Assembly (NCBI GenBank): GCA_963693285.1 | Contig: OY848930.1 | Span: 5,456,001-5,520,000 of the forward strand | DNA from: Xestospongia muta | Lineage: Eukaryota; Porifera; Demospongiae; Haplosclerida; Petrosiidae | Direction: 5' to 3' | DNA length: 64,000 bases | Shown here: positions 52,066 to 63,715 of the stretch, in pieces | Layout: each line of letters begins with the position of its first letter | Numbering within the stretch: position 1 is the stretch's first letter | Made by a program: the position numbers and the translations under genes | The notes under the pieces: model-generated | Database searches by the model: none | What the model was told of the DNA's origin: nothing | What the model saw: only the letters and a program-made list of their open reading frames with translations

Positions 52066-53843
52066 ACCGCAACTAATATATTCATTTTTCACAGACAGTC
52101 CCACAAACTTTGTACAATTGGGGTGTTCTTTGTTAGTCCTTAGACAGGTCCTTGTCTCCACAGACCAGAGTTTAAGTTCACCATCTGTTGAGCTATGAAA
52201 AGTATAGTTGATTCACCCACTCAGCTAGCTAGCCATGTTTACAGTAATAGTTTACGCTGAGACTAACTCATTATCATTAAAGTACTACATATAGATAATG
52301 GCCTTTTTATGACCTCTCAATGACAATACAGGCTTTGCAAACATTCTTATATCCATCAACCTAATTATACAATCTGCAGCAATGATATACAACATTGTTG
52401 ATTGCATTTAAAGCTACTATGACAATAGTATAAACTAAGCTATTTTCTAATGGACAGTTACGTAGCACATCTATTCTCTTACCAGTACTACCATAAGCCA
52501 GATGATATCTATTATTAGGTTGAAATCTCACACTAGAGATAATATCTTGTGAAGAGACTGAGCACTGGTTTAATGTTAAATGCCACAGTTTAGAGAACAG
52601 TCACTGGTCCCAGAAGCCAAGAGAAATGAGTCATATTTGTTATAGTGAACAGACCTCTTCTATGACGCTACTAAATAGTAGAATGAGACACTCAATATTG
52701 TAATATATCAGATCCTCGTTTCTTTGGATTGAGGAAGCACTGACTATAAGAGGTTAGTATTGTCATGTCTTTCATTGCTGTGAGTAATACTAACACTTAA
52801 GCCCCAGAAGAGAATGGACACAAATTATACTGACCTGATATGTGTGGATAGATTTGTTATGGTGAGTATTGCAGATTGATAATGTACTATCAAAATCACT
52901 AGCTGTTAATTATACAATATTAAACCAACAGCAGTCTCACCTTAATTCTTTTAGCATAACTCCAACAGCAAATTAAGAACTCACCATCTCTATCAAATTC
53001 AATAGTAGATACAATACTGCTATTTCCGATAGGTGTGTCACCATAATATAATGTAAAAAATTCTTGAAATGTTGAGTATTTAGTAACATCAGTCAGTATG
53101 TCAGAAAATAAAGATGCGGAGGAGAGGAGGAAGCTATGTTTTGAGTTGATGGATCATGTTGACCCACTGTATAGTAATATGCAACAATAAACTATAACTC
53201 ATACAGTAACTATGTTATGCTAAGAAAAATATAATTGTTCTTGTTACTGTTACATGAAGTATACTCACAGATATTAGGTGAGTTGGAGAGAGAGTAATAA
53301 CATTGCAATAACTCATCAAAATTACTGTGAAGACAGTGCTTTCTTTTAGATAACTGAGACTATAAAATAAAGGTATTGATACTTACGTGCAAAAGGTTAA
53401 GACACAAAATTATTAGCCAAGTTATTATCATTAGCAAGTTTAATCAAAGGCATATTGTTCCCTCTTCTGAAAATGTGACATTATCAGATTCAGTTTCCAG
53501 AGTCTGGGCCTCAATGTCTTTGTCTATTAATTGTAACTCTTTATTAACTTCTTATAATTGCTGCAAACCACAACAAAAAACGCCAAATTGAAAAAGTAGC
53601 ATATTAACTCAATTTATGTACGTGAAGTTTCCTTTTCTTAGCTTTGGTCAAAAATTCAGTATATATCTTCTTAGATATTATTGCCTGCTCCTAAACAAAA
53701 GTAGTTTGTCTTAAAGATATAGCATGTGTAGTTTGTCATAGCATGTACTTAATACAATACAGTGTAATTATTGAAACATAATTCTACATTACCTTCTTAA
53801 CTGCCATATGTTGAGAAGCAACAATAGAGTTCTCCTTCCCTAC
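52066..53843 (-). pseudogene. COP1: Decayed COP1 (RFWD2) E3 ligase, coiled-coil and WD40 part
   Basis: COP1 directs CRL4/COP1 ubiquitination of transcription factors. In order on this strand: coiled-coil pieces (EQAIISKKIYTEFLTKAKKR; KELQLIDKDI), FDELLQCYYSLSNS, SDILTDVTKYSTFQEFFTLY, IGNSSIVSTIEFDRDGEFLI, DSFLLASGTSDCSL, SSQDIISSVRFQPNNRYHLA then YG, AADCIIRLMDIR, KPVLSLRGHKKAII, LVSASTDGELKLWSVETR, and NKEHPNCTKFVGLSVKN. This is the human COP1 order. Defects: a one-base loss after SDCSL (CTCTAAACTGTGG) shifts the frame; TAG follows KKAIIYM; TAA interrupts the coiled coil; RING and the last WD repeats are missing. Introns with GT-AG are still visible, so it decayed in place rather than by retroposition. 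Confidence 0.8.
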
Positions 53844-53972
53844 AGAAATATTTATAAAACTTTGTAAATTATAACTAACATAAGAAATTTGGGACAACAA
53901 ATTCATCTTGAGACGAAATTAAAAAGTTCATATCATCAATTATAAATAATTCGTTAAAATTAATAATTATTA

Positions 53973-53974
<2 letters not shown>

Positions 53975-54028
<54 letters not shown>

Positions 54029-54048
54029 TATATATATATATATATATA
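53975..54048. repeat. (TA)n microsatellite
   Basis: About 74 bp of nearly pure alternating TA, interrupted once by TATAATTATA. A candidate cruciform or breakage site at the edge of the COP1 remnant. Confidence 0.95.
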
Positions 54049-54099
54049 TCAATTATATAAAAACTCTTTAGCGTACATCTCATTTAATCCTTAGATAAA

Positions 54100-54640
54100 G
54101 TATATACTACTTCGTGTCATTAACTTGTATCATAATTCAGAAAGGTTGATACGTCTTGAGAACTAGTAAAGATATACTGACTTTTTGCAGACATTTAATG
54201 TACATTTATATAACTCATACCATTGTGACAGTCCATGTTAGAAGTAAAGATTACTTAGTACCACCAAAAAGAGAGAGGAGACTATAAACAGTGACAATGT
54301 CTACTGCTGAGTGCCATATAGTGATACCTTCACAATAACCACATACAATGAACACAACAATATATGAACTTACCAAAACATAGAGAAAATGCTCTAAAAT
54401 GTAAACAGCAATATAAACAAACTATGAAATGTTAAGAACACCTGAATCCATACAGATTGTACAGATATCAATAGACAATAGATGAAGGACAATACATAGG
54501 CTAAATATAAGTATAAAATAAACATAGTATATTAAAAGTACTCACCAAGGAATAGTCCGATTAGAAAGTGAGCTGCTGGTTCAGGGATACCTAACAGAAG
54601 AGACACACTCCCTTCTACCGACATTATTTCATGAACGTTT
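54100..54640 (-). other. Possible first exon of an unknown membrane protein
   Basis: On this strand an ATG at about 54624 opens MSVEGSVSLLLGIPEPAAHF then LIGLFLG, followed by a GTGAGT donor. The hydrophobic, proline-bearing start is a little like the N-terminus of LPCAT3-type membrane-bound O-acyltransferases. Only weak exon-like pieces follow (near 54380 and 54270), and I could not build a gene. Probably a remnant or chance. Confidence 0.2.
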
Positions 54641-54714
54641 GTGATTTTTAACTCTTTTTGTCTTGAACTATTAATTTTACTGAACTACTAATTTTATTAT
54701 AGCTAGGGAATTAT

Positions 54715-54985
54715 TCGGAGGAGAAATTAAGAGATGACTAAAACTGGAGGAATTAATGGAGGAGGAATTAAAGTATTACAAATTAAAGGAGGATTAATTA
54801 AAGCAGGAATTAAAGGAGAAGAAATTAAAGTATGAGAAATTAAAGGTGAGTTAATTAAAATAGAAATTAAAAGATGAATTTAAATATAAATTAATGGAAA
54901 AAATTAAAGTAAAAGAAACTAAAGGAGGAATTAGAGAAAAAAGAGAAATTAAGAAAGGATGAATTACAGCAACAATTAAAGGAAA
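54715..54985. repeat. Degenerate purine-rich repeat (GGAGGAATTAAA-like)
   Basis: About 270 bp of loosely repeated 10-14-bp words such as GGAGGAATTAAAG, AGAAGAAATTAAAG, GGTGAGTTAATTAAA on the + strand. The strand is strongly purine-biased with ATTAA spacers; no reading frame. Confidence 0.75.
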
Positions 54986-55147
54986 ATTTTATATAAAGTT
55001 ACATTCTGTTAAACTAAGTCCTCTAGTTACTGGTACTCCACCTTTATTATCCCAGATAGTGTAAATTGTTAGTATTGTATAACCAATGGAATAATTATAT
55101 GATGTTACAGGGATGGTATTTGACCTCCACCTGACTTTCCCACCAAA

Positions 55148-55960
55148 ATGTATGGTCAAATCCATGATGAATTACAAACTAGAGATATAGTTTTGTTTTC
55201 GGGGGCTACAAGTTCAGGAGCACTTATCAAAAATATTTGATGGAGCTATTTTTTCATATGTTGGTTTGTAAGTATAATAGGATATAATATAACAACATAT
55301 GAAATATGGTAGGTATTACAACATCGATATTCCAGTTATGTCATGGTTTGAGAATCTAGTACTAATAAAGCAGGACTTGTTGATCTTGATACAGGAACTG
55401 TCTGAAGAGGTATAGAACTCTTCCCACTCAGGAATAAAATTTTCTCTGGCTGGTATAATCGTGTTGGTATTCAACAATAAACTGGACTAACTGATGAGCA
55501 ATGGGAGACATTATATGAGACAATGTTAAAAGTTAGATATGAAAGTAATAGTATTGTCATTTGTATTAAGAAGTTTCAAGGAAGACCATATGAAAAGAAC
55601 CAGTTAGATTTGATTATGTCTGCTGTTGATTTTAATGACAAATACTTGGATTTTCTCAGGAGTCATGAAGAAAATTTGAGTTCTATATTTTGTAGTGAAC
55701 TTGTTGCTCATGTATATCAAGAACTTAATCTCATTGGTGAGAACAGTACTTGTAAAACTTTATTATATTATTTTCTTCTAGATAAAACCAGGCTCTCCAG
55801 TGAGTATACTCCAGATAGTTTTGCTGGTCATCGTCCTTTGAAATTAAACTATGGACATTTGGAACCAGAGGTTTATATTGATGTGAGGTTGGATTTTGAG
55901 AAGGATGTTTTCCGACAAAGCAGTATCTCGGCTACAGAAGCTAATAAAATTGTTCAATAA
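55148..55960 (+). pseudogene. Permuted papain-like amidase (YiiX/YaeF type), decayed
   Basis: Pieces in order fit the bacterial-type permuted NlpC/P60 (C92-like) fold: MYGQIHDELQTRDIVLFSG, IFDGAIFSYVGL, VM-stop-ESSTNKAGLVDLDTGT, RGIELFPLRNKI, WYNRVGIQ, GLTDEQWETLYETM, FQGRPYEKNQLDLIMSA, SIFCSELVAHVYQELNLIG. Defects: an extra base after ALIK (run of five A), TGA where W is expected before ESS, TGA before RGIELF, and TAA after GIQQ. The family histidine in F-S-H-V-G is tyrosine; the cysteine in FCSELVA remains. One intron (GTAAGT...TTCCAG) is present, so the ancestor was a spliced eukaryotic gene. The intact last 145 codons are still open. The tail lies inside duplicated unit B. Confidence 0.7.
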
Positions 55961-56562
55961 TTCAGTGATATTTGTTGTTAGTACTTTATAGTTACAAAAT
56001 AACTACATGCTTTTTACATTTATTATTAAATAACAATTGTCTGTACAGGATAGAGGCTGGCTTAAGGTAGTGATCATATTACCATTGGAATGTTGTGGTT
56101 TACAAGTGTTAGAGTAATGTGTAAATTATATCAGCCATTGCATAGACGTGCTGCTATAAAGTCAATTAAAGACTAATGCTGAGAATTACAATTATGATGA
56201 GACCAAACTGGAAAGTTGAGGTTTTCTGTAAATATGTTAAGTTTTAAGGTTTAGGGTTATCTATAACAAAACAGATTATCTAGTGTTAGCTACAAACTGT
56301 ACTTACCTCTTTTCTTATCTCAACCTCATTTTGAAAAGAATATCATTCTCATTTATACAGTCAATACAATAGTCTTGTGTGGCCAATATCTTACACTAAG
56401 TAGGTTTGAAAATGTAAAACTATTATTAGTAAAATTAGCAGCATTGTTCAATATTGTAGTAACATAGTGTGTGTCCATTATAAAAGGATATTGTATGTGA
56501 GTTCTGTGATTCTAATCTTCAAATTATCCTCAGCAGTTTCGCTCACTTTTCTTAAGAATATC

Positions 56563-56925
56563 GACTGTAGTCTGCATATATAGGTGTAGAGGAATTAAAG
56601 TGCACACTTTCTTGGATTTTGATGTATATTTTGTGGACCTGTCAATATTTTTGGGGATTAAGATCGATGCATGAAACATCTCAAATAATTACAGCTATCA
56701 GAAAGTTGTCACTGCATCTATCTGCTTTTTATAGTACCTTTCCCATCAGAAATAAAAATATAGTCAATATTGAAATTCAGAAGGGGAGCGAACAAATAGA
56801 TGTGGCTACTTGGATTACTTTGACAAAACTCAATGAAGGTCATAATGCATATTCTAGAATGTATTCTCATATTGTAAGTAGTACCTAATATGATACATAT
56901 ATGTAACATCACACACACATATTAT
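56563..56925. other. Segment present in unit B only
   Basis: About 360 bp that interrupt the A/B alignment between AAGAATATC and TTATATTAACACAATTG. It holds an exon-like open stretch (LSLHLSAFYSTFPIRNKNIV, IEIQKGSEQIDVATWITLTK) followed by GTAAGTAG, a plausible donor. I do not recognise the protein. Either an insertion in B or a deletion in A. Confidence 0.5.
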
Positions 56926-57846
56926 ATTAACACAATTGATTGTCTGGTACAATATTGGACACTCCTAGGAGCAGAGGTGGTCTGTTATGTATATTTACAA
57001 TGCAATGTAGTTTGATCTTGTGTATCATATAGCCAGATTGGCTTTGACCTCATGTAATAACAAGAATTGTGTATGCATTGTAGATATGATTCAGTATATA
57101 GATGATTTAATAGAGTATTCACTAGTTTTATAAATCTTATTGCATGAGCACATGATAGAGGAATCTGTGTTTGTAATAATTCTGTAACAGTTTCTTTAAT
57201 AGTCTAATATACATTTTGTAAGTTAGCTATATGTATATACAAATAAATATAGATACATGTCATGTATATAAATTACTATAATAAGAGTTTGTATAGAATG
57301 GCCTACCATGTTACTATGGTGACATAGTTTATGATGACATGATTAGGATACAAGTTACCTTCTCATTTCAGTCAGATCCACCTTGAATGTAAAGTAGATT
57401 TGATTATATTAGAGTACTCATTGTTTGTACTCGCAAATAGATGACATAAATGTACCCCTAACCTCTTATTCTACCTGTATATATTATGTACATGTAAAAG
57501 AATAGATCTTTTTAGTTTTTTGCAGACTAGCAAGCAAAGTCTGCAACAAATTCTGTATGCTCTATTTATTATAAAGTTACTTACTTGTTTGCAGCTGCTA
57601 AATAACTTACTGGAGATCATTTAAGTAGATTATAGTTTTCTTAAGTGACCACACATCATCTGATAAGTGTTTTTTCAAGTGGTTACTATAGACATTTGGC
57701 TCGTTTTTGGACCTCAAGTTTTCACTTCAATTCAGGTGATAATTTTAATTATATGATATTACATAAGTGTGAATATTGTAAAAGAACAAAAAATAAATTA
57801 AAAATGGTAGAATATAAACATCAATCTACTTTAAAGTAAAATAAAC

Positions 57847-58202
57847 ATGGCAAAAAGACCTAGGATTTTGACAGAGGATGTAATCCATGAGCTCGATGGA
57901 GACGACTATTTCCTTGAACTAGATTATCCTCAAGAGGCAGTTATGCCTGGAAGTGATGATGATTTCAGCGATTTGGAAGATATTAATGAGGATGATGAAG
58001 AAGGTAATTATATTCATATCAACAATAAAGTGATATCTGTGGTTAGTATCTACCAGTATAGCAACTTTTTGTTCTTATTTTTTTAGAAAATCCATCCATA
58101 GTTCTATCTTACATCCATCTATCTCAGTTTGCAACCACACATCACAGCAACCAAACAATTGTTCATCACTATCCTCTACTATACAAACATCTCAATCATT
58201 AG
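57847..58202 (+). CDS. Two-exon acidic protein, hypothetical (copy B)
   Basis: Counterpart of 47844-48256: MAKRPRILTEDVIHELDGDD, then MPGSDDDFSDLEDINEDDEE. Exon 1 (57847-58003) is one codon shorter than in A with the frame kept. In exon 2 (from 58087) one base fewer than A (TCCATCCATAG versus TCCATACCATAG) gives a different, shorter tail that stops at 58202. At least one of the two copies is therefore frameshifted. Coding status is doubtful. Confidence 0.35.
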
Positions 58203-60529
58203 TACTTCCTCTAATTCAATCAACTATAGTTCAAACATCAACCTTTATTAATTAACGGAATTGCGCATTGCGCGTAATATTGTATTTGAGACGTAAGAGA
58301 AAGTAACGTGTTTTGTATTTCACTAGTTGGCTAGCCTTCTAACGCGCTACAGCAGCCGGTGAAACTACTCAACGAGGGTTTAGAAGTGTTCCTGTTATCT
58401 TTGGAAACAGTTTTAAGGTAAATGAGTGAGTTTTGTAAGCGTGTTGTGACACCTTTAGCGTACAAGCATTAGTATGTAAATATACTTTCGTTGTTGTATA
58501 CTTATGTATATAACGAGTATGTGTTAGTAGATGTTGATCATATTTGCTATATTATAGCTTGTATTAATGATGATAAACTAAGATAACGTTCAAATGATGT
58601 TTATAAGGTTGTAAAGCAAATTTACTATTTGGCTTATGATAAAGTAGGAATCAATCTCTTTCTAGCTTCCAAATGTGGTATAAATACTTTTTGCATTCCT
58701 AACATCTCCAGTAGGTGTATGTAAACTGTCTTCTTTTATTGTAACACAGGTAATATTTGCTCCATGTTCCTTCATCTGATAGTGTGGCATTACTTGATAA
58801 TGAACTTGAGGGACTGAAAAAGATAGCAAGACTTGCAACTGTTTTAATTGCCAATAACTTTGTCCTAACTTTGAGGAAAGACAGCAGTTCTTTCTGAAGG
58901 TATGTATTGTGATATAGCATTTGCTATAGCAAAATCTACTAGATATTTACAACACACTGATATAGATTTTCATTTCTTAGTCAGAGACAATAGATTATGA
59001 TCAACACTTCTCATGTACATGCTTTGCTCTATTATGTTAAAAGGACATGTTTTTTAAAATTGTCCTTTTGTCATTGCAAGAAGCAGTATAGTTTTTTCCA
59101 ACAATTACATGTACAACTTCCATCACAACATTACCCCTCTTAAATGTTGAATAATTAAAAGAAAGAAAATCCCCAAACTTGATCAGTAAATTAACATGCG
59201 TAAATTGTAGTATACTGACGTAGTGTACCTACCTACTCGTTATACTACAACTCAGACCTGTAGTATACCGAATCAGTATACTATGAAAGTACGAATCACA
59301 TGAATACATACAGGTTGCCGCCATAATGTTAAACTACACATTGCAGCTCCAAGAATCAAAGAAGGATTGAGGTCTCTCATTCTCCCTGACAAGGTTGATA
59401 TGTTTTTAATTCACAGGTATTAATGGAGTAGAACATAATTATAGTTAGGTTTATATCCTAATTCCTGGATAATGAAGAATATGTAAGAATGTTTTATATT
59501 AATTTAATCTTGTGTTTTCTCACTGTGTATCAGGATTGTAATGAGTTTGTAAAACTGGTTAGCCAAATGTCTGTGTCAGTAGGAACAGCCTGATGTCTAA
59601 ACATATTTGTAAGAATCCATTTTATTTAATATTGTTCTATTCTTTGTCAATATGTATCTCAGACTACAGTAAGACTACAGATGAGAGGTTAGTCAAACAT
59701 GATGTGTACTCTTTATTTGTCAGTAAGAGTAGGGTTGTGTTTTATAGAAGTACTTTATTACATAACTGTGTCTCCTATTACCTTAATACAAGGTATACAT
59801 ATAAATTCTGTATTAATTTGTGTATTAATCAAGAAGTATTCAAGTGCAGACTGATAGTAACAAGAGCTTTCAACAAAGCGAAGGATTTACAGGTAAGACT
59901 CTTGTCAACTCATTATTGTTGTGTTGTCTCTTTCTTTATAGAATTATATGCTAGTCCTATCTGTTGGATAACAATGAAAGGTTACCAAATATTGATTAGT
60001 TATAAGCAGCTTTATACAATATAATAGATACCAGATCACTTCCAGAGTCTTTGGTGTTATGAGTGCTGCTATCAGATATAACATGGTAACATAATGTAGA
60101 AACACACTCAATAATAGTCAGTGATGATGTGATTTCTTATTCTATGGGGAGTTTTGCTTTGCGTCTGTGTTAACTAGTGAAACAATCTGGACATTTTGTT
60201 ATATTTGTGTAATGATTACTAAAGGTACATATAGTTTATGCTGTTAAGAAAATTGAAATAAGACTGTATAACATAACATTATGTTTGTTTTATCTTTTGT
60301 GTCACGTACACACACATACAGGTTAAAGACTTCATAAAGTATAAGTTTCATATTTGTTAATAAGACTGTAAAATACTTTGGTAATTTTGTTATGTGATAT
60401 GATACTGCTAAATATACAACTGTCGAATGTACCACTCTCAAATGATATACTGTCAATATTATTGTAATGTAATGTTAGCCTATATTACATAATTATTCTC
60501 TATTCTTTTTTATATAGCATCATTGGAGT

Positions 60530-62360
60530 GTTGTCGTAAGTTCAGAGGTAACAATAATGTATGCTATATTTTATACTATTTCATATTTTTACTTCTTTTT
60601 CATTTTTTCTACATATCTTTATGTTAGAGGTTGCTACTTCAAGACACTTATTCATCTCTCCTTCTGAGGGTACAACATCTCTCCTTCTGAGGTTACAACA
60701 TCTCTCCTTCTGAGGTTACAACATCTCTCCTTCTGAGGGTACAACATTCTCCTTCTGAGGGTGTAACACCTGTCCTTCTTAGGATGCAACATCTCTCCTT
60801 CTGAGGGTACAACATCTCTCCTTCTGAGGTTACAACATCTCTCCTTCTGAGGTTACAACATCTCTCCTTCTGAGGTTACAACATCTCTCCTTCTGAGGGT
60901 ACAACATTCTCCTTCTGAGGGTGTAACATCTGTCCTTCTTAGGATGCAACATCTCTCCTTCTGAGGGTACAACAGTTGTTGTTGTTGTAAGTTCAGAGGT
61001 AACAATAATGTATGCTATATTTTATAATTTTTTTAATATACTATTTCATATTGTTTTCTTTCTCATTTTTTTCTACAGATCTTTAGGTTAGAGGTTGCTG
61101 CTTCAAGACACTTATTCATCTCTCCTTCTGAAGGTGCAACATCTCTCCTTCTGAGGTTGCAACATCTCTCATTCTGAGGGTACAACATCTCTCCTTCTGA
61201 GGGTACATCTCTCCTTCTGAGGGTACAACATCTCTCCTTCTGAGGGTGTAACATCTGTCCTTCTTAGGATGCAACATCTCTCCTTCTGAGGGTACAACAT
61301 CTCTCTTTCTGAGGGTACAACAGTTGTTGTCGTAAGTTCAGAGATAACAATAATGTATGCTATATTTTATAATTTTTTTATATACTATTTCATATTTTTT
61401 TCTTCTTTTTCATTTTTTCTACAGACCTTTAGGTTAGAGGTCGCGGCTTTAAGACACTTATTCATCTCTTCTTCTGAGGGTACAACATTTCTCGTTCTGA
61501 GGGTCCAACATCTCTCCTTCTGAGGGTACAACATCTCTCCTTCTGAGGGTACAACAGTTGTTGTCGTAAGTTCAAAGGTAACAATAATGTATGTTATATT
61601 TTATAATTTTTTTAATATACTATTCATATTTTTTTCTTCTTTCTCATTTTTTTCTACAGATTTTAGGTTAGAGGTCACTGCTTCAAGACATTTATTCATC
61701 TCTCCTTCTGAGGTTGCAGCATCTCTCCTTCTGAGGGTGCAGCATCTCTCCTTCTGTGGGTACAACTGTTATTGTCGTAAGTTCAGAGGTAACAACTATG
61801 TATGCTATATTTTATAATTTTTTATATACTATTTCATATTTTTTTCTTCTTTTTCATTTTTTTTACAGATCTCTTAGGTTAGAGGTCACTGCTTCAAGAC
61901 ATTTATTTAGAGGTCACTGCTTCAAGACATTTATTCATCTCTCCTTCTGAGGGTGTAACATCTCTCCTTCTGAGGGTCCAACATGTCTCCTTCTGAGGTT
62001 GCAGCGTCTCTCCTTCTGAGGGTACAACATCTCTCCTTCTGAGGGTGCAAGTAAGTAATGTATATTATATTAACTTGTGAGTTTATAACACATTATTATT
62101 TCTTATTTTTGTTCTTTTTATAGCATCATTGGAGTCCAGGATCTAATTTTGTCATAAGTTTATAGGTAACAATAATGTATGCTATATTTTATGATTTTTA
62201 TTATATACTATTTCCTATATTTTTTTTCTCATCTTTTTATCTACAGATCCTTAGGTTGGAGGTTGCTACCTCAAGACGCATTCATCTATCTCTACATCAA
62301 AGGCTTTAGATTGGAAGTCGCTACCTCAAGAAGCATTCATCTATCTTTACATTGATGGTG
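60530..62360. repeat. Expanded array: exon-like units plus 23-bp minisatellite
   Basis: Six or so copies of the unit GTCGTAAGTTCAGAGGTAAC / ATAATGTATGCTATATTTTA / T-rich tract ending CTACAG / ATCTTTAGGTTAGAGGT and GCTTCAAGACACTTATTCAT. Each is followed by a variable number of copies of the 23-bp minisatellite ATCTCTCCTTCTGAGGGTAC-AAC (main runs about 60640-60975, 61110-61325, 61465-61560, 61700-61770, 61930-62050). The stretch 60670-60975 itself contains a duplicated block of about 160-180 bp. Splice-like GT and AG ends are kept in nearly all copies. Confidence 0.9.
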
Positions 62361-62994
62361 TAAGTTCATTAGTACTTTATACAAGGTCATAAATTGTAGT
62401 TGTTGGTAGTATATCATTTGAGAGTGGTACATTCGACAGTTGTAAATTGGGTGTATTTGTAATTAAAGTAATATACAATTATATCCTCTAGAGCAAGGGA
62501 CAAAGGTGCAGTATATGATCCTGGAGAAGACTGAGGAAGTCAGGAGCAGCTAATTAATTTTAAAAAATTATTTATTTCCACCCCCATACATCCCAAGGCT
62601 ATTTTGGGTTAAGCTAGAGCATTAATTAAAATATAAGGTGTGGTCAAAATAAGCCAAACCCAATGTTAGTAGGTGTGTCTGTCTACTGAAGCCTGATTAG
62701 TAGGTGTGGTGTTTGTAGTTAGGTTTATATTCTATAAAAATAAGGGATTAATTAAAATATTTCAGGTGTGGATAAGCCACACTTGTGGGTGTGGCAGATG
62801 GAGTTTGATGAGTGGGTGTTGTGCTAGCAGTTAGGCTTACATTTGTTGGTGTTTCTAACTAATGGGCAAGGTTATAGTGTATTTCCCATTGCTATTCTCT
62901 TCCTAAAATACTGTACTAATCAATAAACACTAATGCATTTTGCACAAAAAAGGTTTAGTTAAATTCTAAATGCAGTTAAAATCTAAAGCCCTCA

Positions 62995-63130
62995 ACCTTG
63001 ATCAATAAACAGTATAGCTTTAACATATTTACAAAAAAACTCAACTTTTCAGTCTTGTCATATCATAATTGCAATTCTCAACACTAGTCTATAATTGACT
63101 TTTATTGCAGTATGTCTAAGCAATGGCTAA
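62995..63130 (-). repeat. Inverted diverged copy of part of units A/B
   Basis: The reverse complement reads TTAGCCATTGCTTAGACATA ... AGTCAATTATAGACTAGTGT then TGAGAATTGCAATTATGAT, matching 46450-46600 and 56130-56260 with many substitutions. A further short inverted piece (CAATGGCTGATATAATTTA) lies at 63714-63732. Confidence 0.7.
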
Positions 63131-63153
63131 TGAATTTTGTTTGTTTTTTTTAC

Positions 63154-63291
63154 TGAAATCACTTCAAATTTTTTGTGATGATAGCTATATAGATATTTGT
63201 TAAGTGACATGAGTATTACTGCTCTAAAATGTTGCATTATCCTTTTAAAAATGTGTATATAATGAATGCCCTTTGTTCTACTAGTAAATGT
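63154..63291 (+). mobile_element. MITE-like element, left-end fragment
   Basis: TGAAATCACTTCAAATTTTT, ATGATAGCTATATAGATATT, AGTGACATGAGTATTACTGC, ATGTTGCATTATCCTTTT and CTACTAGTAAATG match the left half of the LARS2-intron elements. It stops abruptly at CTACTAGTAAATG, where a third copy of part of units A/B begins. Confidence 0.7.
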
Positions 63292-63560
63292 CTTCTTTTA
63301 TTGTAACACAGGTAATATTTACTCCATGTTCCTTCATCTGATAGTGTGGCATTACTTGATAATGAAGTTGAGGGACTGAAAAAAAGCAATGAGACTTGCA
63401 ACTGTTTTAATTGCCGATAACTTTGTCCTAACTTTGAGGAAAGACATAGCATACTTTCTATAAAGGTATGTATTGTGATATAATATATGCATTTGCTATT
63501 GGAAAATCTACTAGATATTTACAACACACTGATATACATTTTCATTTCATAGTCAGAGAC
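63292..63560 (+). repeat. Third partial copy of units A/B (matches 48725-48995)
   Basis: TCTTCTTTTATTGTAACACA onward matches 48730-48995 and 58728-58995, including the exon-like ACTTGATAATGAAGTTGAG piece and the GTATGTATTGTGATATAATA region, with indels such as AAAAAAAGCAATGAG. Its left border coincides with a MITE fragment, as does that of unit A. Confidence 0.8.
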
Positions 63561-63715
63561 AATAATAGTATTGTTGAAATTGATCATTGTGACTATTGTT
63601 GTTGCAACAGTGGCTATATTATAGAAAACCTCTTAACATTCCAGTTAGGTCCTATTATAATTGTAATATTTAGCATTAATCTTTAAGTGACTTATTATAG
63701 CAGGACCTCTATGCA

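Larger units (their letters stand above)
55611..62705. repeat. Duplicated unit B (expanded copy of 45.9-51.4 kb)
   Basis: Same contents and order as unit A. Differences: about 360 bp at 56563-56925 absent from A, small indels throughout, a one-base change in the acidic two-exon frame, and growth of the exon-like repeat block from about 0.45 kb to 1.8 kb. Both copies end in the segment CCCATACATCCCAAGGCTAT ... CTGTCTACTGAAGCCTGAT. Since B includes the 5' part of the amidase gene to its left and A does not, B probably keeps the older left flank. Confidence 0.9.
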
